Origin: Triatoma infestans
Taxonomy: Eukaryota > Arthropoda > Insecta > Hemiptera > Reduviidae
Assembly: GCA_011037195.1 (NCBI GenBank)
Contig: JAAEAF010003804.1
Coordinates: 57,955 to 121,954 of the forward strand
Reading direction: 5' to 3'
Length of the DNA stretch: 64,000 bases
This document shows positions 32,601 to 37,680 of the stretch, one piece after another. Each line of letters opens with the position of its first letter. The first letter of the stretch is position 1. The notes under the pieces are model-generated. The model was not told where the DNA came from. It was given only the letters and a program-made list of their open reading frames with translations, and searched no databases. The position numbers and the translations under genes are program-made.

Positions 32601-35034
32601 TTATTAATTTTAATACCATTATTAATAGTAGCCCTGATTACTCATTCGTAACCCCATCCTTATAATTCCTGTTATTTAATTTTTAATACTATTATTTTCC
32701 CGAACTATTATTATTGTTATCCTTCTATTCCGTTTATCACTGCCATAATTTTCCCGTCCTTTTATTTCCTTCCCCTCTCCCTCCAACTCCCTATAGCAAA
32801 GGACCCCCCCGCCTTCACTGAACTAACCAGAACGGCACCACCCTATATTCAGAGGGCTGTAACAGTGGTGAGAATTAAACTCGCCGATCTCTGTAGTAAT
32901 ACCTGCATAATCCCCTATTACTGTAATATACAGAAGTGCTCAAAAAATTCCGAAGAGCTCAAAAACCTATTCTTTAAAGAAGCATTTCCGGGTTACATAT
33001 TCTCTTCATTCTTCGCATTCTAACAAAAACAATGGAACTTTTTTTTTTTGTCATAAAATCGCCAGAATCTAATGGTAAATTAATTATTAATGACGGCACT
33101 TTTCTTTAAATTTTGGTTGTTTTTAAAATACTCTATTCGAAAAATAGCCGCAAGTTAGAGCTGCTATAAAAAAAGATATAACTGTATACGTGATATGTAG
33201 ATAGAATATGTAGTTGGAAGTTTAAAGAAAATTATCTGGGATTTTATCCATCGTAACGTGCATATTTCTGATGTTCCTGACAGGTTTCAGATTTTCATCC
33301 AGCCTCAGAGTAAGGCTAATGAAGTTCGTGTAGAGAGTTGACTTCTTCAACTTAATGTTTCTGTTAAGCACTGTACTTGTTGATTGTATGCAGGTGGTTA
33401 TCAACATACAATAACTAATAACTATAAAGTTATTTAAATAGAATCATTGGGGCTGTCTATAAGAAAATCTGAAAAAATTGAGTAAAAAAAATAATCGTAA
33501 TTTCTATTATTGATTCGATCTGGTTTTTGACCAGAATTTTCTTGTCGGAACCAGATGCGATAACCACTACGACCATTACGAACGTTTAATTTCGTTGCTC
33601 TATATTAATTTGCCTCTATATTTATTGAATCACTTTATAATATTTTATTAAGTGTAATTTTTCCAAAAGTCTAAAACGTTAAAATGAGAATAAAAAGAAA
33701 AAAATTAAACGTACTGGCACAATTGCGTAAACCCTCCAAACTTCGAAGAATATGATCATTTTCAAGTAGATAATTATATCTTTTGCCTTTTTTAAATTTG
33801 GAAATTCTTTATCAAATAGAAATAATATAGTCTCCATTGTTCTAATTACTGTCTGTTGTGAAAATTGTAAAATTCTGGATTTTCTATTAAAATAATCAAT
33901 TCTTCCAAAAATATAAATCTGCGGGAAAACAAATCTCATTAATTTATATGTGTAAGGAAAAAAAGTAAAACTGAGTCTTTACTCAGTAAGACAAGATGGC
34001 TGACTCTGCTTCCAACTAACCTTCATTTAGCACTAGATACTACGGCTACCTTTTCCGATTATTATTAATCGACATAAAAAACATTCATATTTTGTTTTCT
34101 TTTTCTATTTAACTTTTTTTTTTAATCTTTTAAGCTTTATTTCTATTCTACTCACTATTATTACACTTCTATTTCCTACTTTTTATTTTTAAACATTTTA
34201 TCATTTCATAAATAAATTAGCCCTATGTTCATATGTTATTTCGAACGCAAAAACTGAATTTCACCAAGCTATATTTACGTATATCATTAACAAGTTCGTA
34301 TTTTCGAACTTAAAGAGCTACTTGTGGATTCGTTGCAAAAGACATAAATGATGAATTCTTTGGGGAATGATGATATTCTAAAACGTGTGTTACTAACAAA
34401 ATCGCTCACCTAAGAAACCAGCGAAGCGCACAGAGCAACGTACCGAAAGGTGTTGTGGAAACTGTTGGGGAGCGCAAAGCAAAACGTTTTATCGTTTAAA
34501 TATGTTATTAGGACGAGGTGAAAACAGTAGATTACAATTCGATTAACTATCGATGTTGGGTAGTAGACGTAAGTAGTGCTATGTATGAAGGTTAGTAGAT
34601 GGGAGTGGTCCAACAAATTCAGTTTTACCAAAAAAAATTCTCTCCAAACTTGTATTTCCGGAGAAATTTCACTTTCCAAGATTTGGAAGTCCCAGTACTT
34701 CCTCTTACCAGCAGTTGAAGAAAGTTACAATTTTATGATGTGAGCAACACCACACTCATTAAACTTCAATTCTTATATTTTCATTAAAATAAATGACAAA
34801 GGAAAGGAATAAGCATAAATACTTACCTCCAGTATCATTTCAATGTTGAACAGTAAGTAAGAGAACATATTAATGGATATCAAATCGTACATGAACCTGA
34901 TCGATACGTAATTATCAGGGTGATAATAATCGATTAATATATAAGCGATTGCAATACAATCGCACAATGTTATTATGGCGAGAACGAACTGGTAAAATGG
35001 CGTGTTTATTATATTGTACAATACCGCTTGCTTA
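11472..35034 (-). CDS. SLC9C: SLC9C-like sodium/proton exchanger, C-terminal half (8 exons)
   Basis: Exons at 35034-34827, 33918-33715, 23815-23611, 19568-19414, 14658-14527, 14447-14283, 13078-12941 and 11669-11472 join with matching phases into about 468 codons. SLC9C proteins (sNHE/NHE10) combine an antiporter domain, a voltage-sensor-like domain and a cyclic-nucleotide-binding domain, and act in the sperm flagellar membrane to raise internal pH. Here the order seen is membrane segments (exons 1-2), cytosolic linker (3-4), cNBD (5-6) and C-terminal helical tail (7-8). The cNBD carries NGLYIIVSG and GSLLGELGIV. The antiporter domain is not in these exons and should lie at higher coordinates. 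Introns up to about 9.9 kb are filled with transposons. The start and the end of the protein are outside what I can see. Alternatives are another ion channel with a cNBD, but the tail after the cNBD favours SLC9C. Confidence 0.75.
11845..12180 (+). pseudogene. Decayed 3' fragment of a non-LTR ORF2 (tentative)
   Basis: Plus-strand frames read LTGYLTRHNAIN, a few stops, then MGIVRNNTC. This resembles the LTGH...N.HL..MGI...PLC block that precedes the terminal zinc motif in RNase H-bearing non-LTR elements. Every frame has stops. It lies in the intron between exons 7 and 8. Confidence 0.3.
12181..12940. other. Intronic sequence, nothing recognised
   Basis: Between exons 7 and 8 of the SLC9C-like gene. 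No ORF, splice-bounded exon or known repeat could be supported. Confidence 0.4.
12941..13078 (-). CDS. SLC9C: SLC9C-like exon 7 (after the cNBD)
   Basis: 138 nt, phase 0 at both ends, acceptor attttgcatag and donor gtatgt. It encodes 46 residues starting AYHVSTQFLMKMF, with IIGEIWASIGCQWAEFF, and reads through into exon 8. Only this frame is open. It matches the helical segment that follows the cNBD in SLC9C. Confidence 0.7.
13079..14282. other. Intron with a SINE-tail remnant, otherwise unassigned
   Basis: The stretch near 13,440 (gacgcaccttaaagt plus an A run) matches the 3' end of the SINEs described below. The ORFs at 13,070-13,528 and 14,045-14,296 do not fit splice sites or any family I recognise and are not taken as coding. 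Confidence 0.4.
14283..14447 (-). CDS. SLC9C: SLC9C-like exon 6 (cNBD, second half)
   Basis: 165 nt, phase 0 at both ends, acceptor tttcttgtag and donor gtaaag. It encodes 55 residues from RLVLHGQLPNCDHL to VKCVTFVE. The phosphate-binding cassette is PRGSLLGELGIVTGRR, with the conserved Gly-Glu. The arginine that contacts the cyclic phosphate in cAMP-binding cassettes is not at the standard spacing; two arginines sit one and two residues earlier. This makes ligand binding uncertain. Confidence 0.8.
14527..14658 (-). CDS. SLC9C: SLC9C-like exon 5 (cNBD, first half)
   Basis: 132 nt, phase 0 at both ends, acceptor ataatttccag and donor gtaagt. It encodes 44 residues beginning RNALLYNFNCNEYIIKRG and then NGLYIIVSGLV, the first beta-roll strands of a cNBD. 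It continues directly from exon 4 (WLRENFIELFK) with no residues missing by eye. Confidence 0.82.
14722..14937. repeat. Long inverted repeat (hairpin) of about 215 bp
   Basis: Arms of about 85 nt, starting gtcgcatatcagaaactat on the left and ending in its complement atagtttctgatatgcgac on the right. The arms match almost throughout, including TAA-rich sequence. The loop contains a scrap of repeat A (gaggaagtat, agagaaagt). It begins about 65 nt from the exon 5 acceptor. Confidence 0.85.
14938..16410 (-). repeat. Repeat A copy, reverse orientation, rearranged
   Basis: 14,938-15,080 matches the repeat A 3' end (ggtcccctgagttcaaaaaagtgg region). 15,990-16,410 matches its 5' modules and ends in gtgagtgtttcacaccag. 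The middle, 15,090-15,960, is not clearly repeat A and may be a further insertion. Confidence 0.65.
16772..16922. mobile_element. MITE of about 151 bp
   Basis: Terminal inverted repeats of about 40 nt run inwards from both ends. The core ccaatcacagtgtagaaa at 16,788-16,805 matches its complement at 16,891-16,908 closely. It is short, non-coding and has no clear TSD. Confidence 0.75.
17111..17718 (+). pseudogene. Non-LTR RNase H and C-terminal zinc fragment
   Basis: The open frame extends upstream into the SINE by chance, so its nominal start at 16,951 is not real. Within the insertion it reads KAVILIDSKAAI, then LQWILSHCGLHGNEQADGLV, the last two acidic motifs of RNase H. It continues with RLLTGHDYLQGHLYRIGVV and CPLCDQKEMVSSH. 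The N-terminal RNase H motifs and RT are missing through 5' truncation. The protein is closely related in layout to the fragment at 59,406-60,115. Confidence 0.8.
17111..17797 (+). mobile_element. 5'-truncated non-LTR element inserted in a SINE A box
   Basis: Perfect 13-bp TSDs, agctcagtggtag at 17,098-17,110 and 17,798-17,810, flank it. An A-run just before the second TSD is the 3' tail. Removing it and one TSD restores an uninterrupted tRNA-like SINE head. Confidence 0.9.
18130..18330 (+). mobile_element. tRNA-derived SINE copy
   Basis: A-box-like gagtggttagca and B-box-like gggtttgagagtcc at the 5' side, then ctgcccttagttttttt and gaccggcagtgcactgagaa, and an end tgactcgcctttaaa. It matches the copies at 50,862 and 20,911 over its length. 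Confidence 0.75.
18331..18551. other. AT-rich intronic spacer
   Basis: A short imperfect tandem cttaaagtttaaaagcctaaa unit at about 18,450-18,530. No gene seen. Confidence 0.4.
18552..19379 (+). mobile_element. Possible solo LTR with internal tandem repeats
   Basis: Starts tgttaca and ends cacgaca, contains a TATA-like taatataaac at about 18,900 and a run of atcattacatcagtat units at 18,930-19,080. These are LTR-like features but no TSD or partner LTR is visible. It ends 35 nt from the donor of exon 4. Confidence 0.35.
19414..19568 (-). CDS. SLC9C: SLC9C-like exon 4 (linker before the cNBD)
   Basis: 155 nt, acceptor taattttatag and donor gtaatt. It takes one base from exon 3 to complete an Asp codon, then reads AYGPKELQRFEDQF and KWLRENFIELFK. 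The phase match with exon 3 fixes the unusual exon 3 donor. Confidence 0.72.
19671..20162 (-). CDS. Unrecognised 163-codon ORF
   Basis: An open frame of 163 codons in AT-rich intron, starting MKGEVRPHPTTDCSILP. It includes FHSNYHFASFAMG-like sequence near the end and is rich in Cys, Phe and Ile. I do not recognise it. It sits 100 nt upstream of exon 4 in minus-strand sense but its phase and ends do not fit as an exon. It may be part of an old mobile element or a chance ORF. Confidence 0.2.
   Translation of the reverse strand: MKGEVRPHPTTDCSILPTLFLALGEHYPEETCCNMGETRFIKNTDRISIPRRRCIAFFQKNFWNIFVEAATFFESAISVYKIWFSQCMRFSHRGLCDPQISLSLDDLLNRHKCITFTWNFFPQKLILEGYSGISIHSNYHFASFAMGLRRWRFQINECIIPTT
20758..21115 (+). 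mobile_element. tRNA-derived SINE-like repeat with leader, copy 2
   Basis: Leader gcatgcagttacttgaggag at 20,772 and agggtctccgtcccta at 20,865, then an A box (tagctcagtggtagcac, 20,915-20,931) and B box (ggttcgaatc, 20,959). The body has gaggccggcagtgcactgat. It is the most intact copy in the window. The ORF at 20,803-20,985 is incidental. Confidence 0.8.
21116..21680. other. AT-rich intronic sequence
   Basis: No gene or repeat recognised. Confidence 0.4.
21681..21905 (+). repeat. 5'-UTR fragment of the non-LTR family at 35.7 kb
   Basis: Starts ttgggtcggtgtgttagc and aligns with 35,660-35,685 plus 36,160-36,360, for example cttgagggtcagttttcc and ctctaccaa. This copy lacks the SINE present at 35,697-36,125, so it shows the uninterrupted arrangement. 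Confidence 0.65.
22182..23081. mobile_element. TIR element of about 900 bp
   Basis: Inverted terminal arms of about 80 nt at 22,183-22,262 and 23,001-23,080. Shared blocks are gatattttccgtgat, ctttttgtggtc and gcattcgccc. The interior is AT-rich and non-coding. The inner end of the arm carries the ccggtttcggg core also seen near 33.3, 47.4 and 63.7 kb. Confidence 0.8.
23180..23530 (+). repeat. Repeat A fragment
   Basis: Contains the module running from agaattgtataataaact through ccggagaaatgtttcaaat. It lies next to SLC9C-like exon 3, on its donor side. Confidence 0.7.
23611..23815 (-). CDS. SLC9C: SLC9C-like exon 3 (end of membrane region and linker)
   Basis: 205 nt, acceptor tttatttttcag and donor gtagca (weak). 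It encodes 68 residues plus one base, beginning VIVLIFTAWVTARADSES and continuing CNALIMSYDLLANESIK to KLEAIECL. The charged helical stretch fits the linker between the last voltage-sensor segment and the cNBD. The donor is chosen because exon 4 needs a single leading G. Confidence 0.65.
23835..24050. repeat. Minisatellite, unit about 23 bp
   Basis: About eight tandem units of the form aataatagcagtagcagaca plus a few bases. On the minus strand it is pyrimidine-rich and ends about 20 nt before the exon 3 acceptor. The Leu/Cys/Tyr-rich ORFs here are translations of the repeat. Confidence 0.9.
24051..24332. other. Intronic spacer
   Basis: No gene or repeat recognised between the minisatellite and the gypsy relic. 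Confidence 0.4.
24400..25560 (+). pseudogene. Gypsy reverse transcriptase fragment
   Basis: The frame 24,705-25,004 opens MDYREVNKVTKRNAYPLPYV and continues with LSSLDIKSAYWQIPV, both standard gypsy RT blocks. The catalytic CYLDDIIV is at about 24,988-25,011 in another frame. The RT thumb follows as YLGYVAYENGLG and FIGLASWYRRFVPQFS. There are at least two frameshifts, and most of RNase H is deleted before 25,560. No activity is expected. Confidence 0.85.
25561..26390 (+). pseudogene. Gypsy integrase, N-terminal and catalytic part
   Basis: 25,585-25,705 reads FKMKEKLKRKYYWPGI and a CETCIANK half of the H2C2 zinc finger. The core at 25,777-26,127 has MGPLPRSNQQYRYI, AVITENGVQF and NPPERGSQVIK. 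The second catalytic residue, normally Asp in TDNG, is Glu here. A stop ends the frame at 26,127 and the domain is split at 26,389 by the I-like element. Confidence 0.82.
26496..27400 (-). pseudogene. I-like element RNase H and C-terminal zinc motif
   Basis: 27,280-26,987 has FQAEVYAILCC and ICSDSQAALKAL. After a frameshift the frame at 26,849-26,496 includes FLTGHCGLRRHLYIMGL and CRVCETEEETPMHL. The His/Asp motif LVWxxGHxGxxGNEEVD spans a frameshift near 27.0 kb. Confidence 0.8.
27451..29366 (-). pseudogene. I-like element reverse transcriptase
   Basis: The long frame at 28,829-27,852 has VKVVFIPKPGRNDYSDPKAF, LGCFFDIEGAFDRVSFDAL, GCLSPKLWCVVMDDL and the catalytic YADDGVILLLG near 28,140. 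The frame 27,795-27,451 continues with the region before RNase H. Upstream, 29,040-28,801 is linked by a frameshift. It is the best-preserved RT in the window apart from the copy at 38.3-41.1 kb. Confidence 0.85.
29367..30107 (-). pseudogene. I-like element AP-type endonuclease
   Basis: 246 codons, starting MIDRVEMVQVNLQHSKDATA. Typical APE blocks are FILIQEPYAF, NDANAHHVVWGSSDTNGRG and a C-terminal ISDHRMIRFSLG. A stop ends it before the RT. The endonuclease nicks target DNA to prime reverse transcription. Confidence 0.85.
30108..31019 (-). other. 5' region of the I-like element, no intact ORF1
   Basis: Contains an (AAAT)n microsatellite at about 30,165-30,380 and a GC-rich part to 31,019. 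No gag-like ORF1 or CCHC knuckle could be identified. The ORF pieces here are short and low in complexity. Confidence 0.5.
31020..31342 (+). pseudogene. Gypsy integrase C-terminus
   Basis: In the right frame the sequence reads FTLSDAARNYSSKLAPKF, RKCKVVCKVSNIAYELEDE and a final WHPKDLKPHF, the integrase C-terminal domain. It continues the pol that stopped at the TSD near 26,388. Confidence 0.78.
31343..32330 (+). repeat. 3' LTR of the gypsy relic
   Basis: Starts with the block shared with 24,338 (attacggttaaagaaaaac) and continues into AT- and T-rich sequence. The right end is not defined. Confidence 0.6.
32363..32439 (+). tRNA. tRNA-like relic (possible tRNA-Asn-derived)
   Basis: Contains ggctgttaacc, as in the tRNA-Asn anticodon arm, and ggttcaatccc, a B-box-like T arm. 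The acceptor stem does not pair and the anticodon stem is poor. It is a relic or chance match, not a functional gene. Confidence 0.25.
32440..33714. other. Low-complexity and unassigned intron
   Basis: T-rich to 32,700. A partial copy of the ccggtttcgg-type repeat lies at 33,227-33,410 (tttcagattttcatccagcc). No gene seen. Confidence 0.45.
33715..33918 (-). CDS. SLC9C: SLC9C-like exon 2 (voltage-sensor region)
   Basis: 204 nt, phase 0 at both ends, acceptor tttcccgcag and donor gtacgt. It encodes IYIFGRIDYFNRKSR, a middle RTMETILFLFDKEF, and a final IIYLKMIIFFEVWRVYAIVP. The usual S3 aromatic-Asn-x-Phe-Asp signature and the regularly spaced S4 arginines are not evident, so the voltage sensor is divergent or an exon is missing between this one and exon 3. 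Confidence 0.6.
33919..34826. other. Intron between SLC9C-like exons 1 and 2
   Basis: No gene recognised. The scrap ccagtacttcctcttacc at 34,692 resembles the end of repeat A. The ORF at 34,410-34,679 is not supported. Confidence 0.4.
34827..35034 (-). CDS. SLC9C: SLC9C-like exon 1 of the visible set (membrane segments S1-S2)
   Basis: 208 nt, acceptor aatgtttcag and donor gtaagt. One base completes the previous codon, then 69 codons follow. The first hydrophobic segment is FYQFVLAIITLCDCIAIAYI and the second is in SINMFSYLLFNIEMILE. Spacing fits S1 and S2 of an SLC9C voltage-sensor-like domain. The acceptor is only 50 nt from a repeat A terminus, so upstream sequence is transposon-derived. 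Confidence 0.65.
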
Positions 35035-35079
35035 CTGAAACATTTTTGTTTTATTAATTTGACATCATCAGAAATTTTA

Positions 35080-35655
35080 AAAAATGTGGTGTGAAACATT
35101 CACACGACTTTCTCTTACTGCGGGATGTCTAAGGCTCTTAGAGGTTTTGCTCACGTTGTTCGGACGGTTGCATATCCTATGTGAAGAGGCGAGACTGAAT
35201 TTTTTTTCTACACCCGGCGCATTGTTTTTTTACTTGTCAAATTTCCAATATGAAGTTTTCGCCGGGAATACACGATTTGAGTTTCCTTGAATCCAAAAAA
35301 GGTGTTTTTAGAAAATGGTGTATGTGCTCAAAAATAAAAAATTACACAAAGTTCAAACTTGAAATTCCGTTAAGGTATCACCATTGAGATTCAACAGTAA
35401 GTTATGTGTCAAAATTCCTCAACCCGAAGTACCACTTTACTGAATGTTTTTTTTTCACTTTTATGCAATTTTCTCGAAAATAGCTCCAACGATTTTCTTT
35501 AAACTTAGTATATCAGCTACACCTACAAAGATCTACAATTTTTATTTGAAACATTTCCCCGGAAAAATGCATTTAAGGACACTTTTGGGGGAGGGGATTA
35601 GGATTTCATCTAAAGAACTATTTTAGTTTATTACACAATTCCAACATCTAAATAA
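35080..35655 (-). repeat. Repeat A, terminal scrap plus reverse-orientation copy
   Basis: 35,080-35,115 matches the outer end (gtgtgaaacattcacac, ctttctcttact). 35,245-35,655 is a reverse copy with ccggaaaaatgcatttaag and gggggagggg. The non-LTR element at 35,661 starts where it stops. Confidence 0.65.
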
Positions 35656-35696
35656 TATTGTTGGGTCGGTGAGTTAGCACGCCCGTGCCCGCAAGG

Positions 35697-36125
35697 CGTA
35701 TCTGTTGCATGCAGCTACTTGGGGAGTAGCGACCCTACGGGTTACCACAGCTCAGTACTCTATGCACTTCGTCAGAACAGTACGCTATACACTTAAACTA
35801 CATACACTCTAAACTTTACAGACAAGGACAAACACAGACACAAACTAGGGTCTCCGTCCCTAGATAATTGGCGTAAGCTAAGGGAGAGGGAAGGGATTAG
35901 CTCAGTGGTAACACACTGGACTACCAGCCCGGAGATCCCGGGTTCGAACCAATCATGCTGCCCCTTAGATTTTCTTTTCCTAGGAGCCTCTACAATAAGG
36001 TGATGAACAGTGTTGTCTGTAGCTAGAGAACACTGCTTCGGGGCTAGCAGTGCACTGAGAAGGCTCCGGGGGCACAATAGTTCTTTCAGGTTGCACTGCG
36101 ATAATCCCCTACAACAATCTACATC
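35697..36125 (+). mobile_element. tRNA-derived SINE-like repeat with leader, copy 3
   Basis: Leader (gcatgcagctacttggggag) at 35,707, A box region ttagctcagtggtaacac at 35,895-35,912 and B box ggttcgaacc at 35,941. The body ends near gataatcccctacaacaatc. It interrupts the non-LTR 5' UTR that is contiguous at 21,690. Confidence 0.75.
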
Positions 36126-36658
36126 TAGTACGCCCGGCTCTCCCACTCGCGTGCGCGCGCGTCCGCCCGTGCGTACGAGCGCTTTCTTAGTACCACTAAT
36201 CTCTACCTAAGCCTTCCTTTTCCCTTTTTTTATATAGTACTTGAGGGTCAGTTTTCCTGTCGCACACCATATTGCATCACTTCATCTCATGTTCTTTTAC
36301 CTCTCTACATCCGCCCGCCTCTACCAATCACCCGTTTTTCCCTTCACTTGCGTTCTTCTATTCGTTGCACTAATATCTCTGTCGTCTTGTGAATTCGTCT
36401 TATTATATTTCTTGTCGCCTTGCACGCGTCCGTTCGCCTGTTAATAAACATTCCTCATCAGTGAGTAGTAATAAATCATCTCTCCGCGCCATCATCTTAA
36501 CGAGCGTATATCGTTTGCGCCTTAGCGGACTCGCCATCACAAGCCGTTCAATAATAGCGTCATGCGCTTCAACGGAGCACTCCACTCCCTTTACACTCAT
36601 CTGAATTCCTTTCTTTTGTCACAAACACATACAAAACACACACACACACACACAGAAG

Positions 36659-37680
36659 ATGGCGTCGCCTAATTTTGATAGTGTTTTTCAATGTGCTATA
36701 AACCGTTTATTTGATATTAAGAAAAGTGGAAATTTATTAAACGTGTATAGAGATCACATTAGTAAATCTATAAGTGAATTGACAACTTTATTTAACGAAA
36801 TGAAGCAGGAGTTAGCGAGAAATGAAGAAGTTAAAATCGCAACGACTGAATCTACTTCTGAACAGAAGCGCCATTGCATCTACGCTGATGTTGTAAGTAA
36901 TACAAGTTGGTTAATAATCTTCCAAAACCTGGATTTTCTTGTTTAATTAAACCGAAGGTGTCTTTGTCTAATGATGAGGCAAAGAAAACTATTAAAGATA
37001 AGGTAGATCCAGTAAAATTAGGTATAGGTATTTCACGCTTTAAAACTCTAAAGAGTAATAACATAATTCTTGAAACAGAATCTAAAGTCGAAGCAGACAA
37101 ATTGTGTAATGAAATTAACATAGTTTGCAGTGCTGAATTTGAAGCCGTACCTGTTAAAAAACTAAGACCGCGCCTTATTGTTTTGAATATTCCAGAAGAT
37201 GTTAACCAAGATAATATTATTGAGACAATAAAGAAGCAGAATTTAGAATTTAACGTTAATGATGGTGATGCGGAAGTTAAGAGAATGTTAATAAACAAAA
37301 ATACTGGGAGAAAACATTGTGTAATTGAGGTAATACCGGAGCTATTTCACGTAATTCTGAACGGTAAACTAAAACTGAAATGGAATGTCTGCAGAGTAAG
37401 TGAATATATATCGCTAAGTCGCTGCTTTAAGTGCAATAAATTTAATCATATGAGTAATGAATGTAAGGGCCGACTCACCTGCCCGTTATGTGCTGGAGAG
37501 CATAAAATGTCTGATTGTAAAGTAAGTAATCCTTCTGAACATCGTTGTTCTAATTGCATTAACCACAACCACTATGGCAAAACTAAATTCGACATAAATC
37601 ACACATCATTAAATTTAAACTGTCCCTCACGGTTGGAGAAAATTAAAGCAAAAAAGATAAATATCGACTATGGCAAGTAA
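36659..37680 (+). pseudogene. Non-LTR ORF1 (gag-like) with one frameshift
   Basis: It begins MASPNFDSVFQCAINRLFD after an (AC)n stretch. The frame breaks near 36.9 kb and continues as 36,907-37,680. The C-terminal part has CCHC knuckles: CFKCNKFNHMSNEC, CPLCAGEHKMSDC and CSNCINHNHYG. ORF1 proteins of this type bind the element RNA. A single-nucleotide change in frame would join the two halves, so the copy is young. Confidence 0.82.

Noticed and set aside
36403..36600. Minus-strand ORF upstream of the non-LTR ORF1
   Set aside because: It lies in the retrotransposon 5' UTR and is a shadow on the opposite strand.
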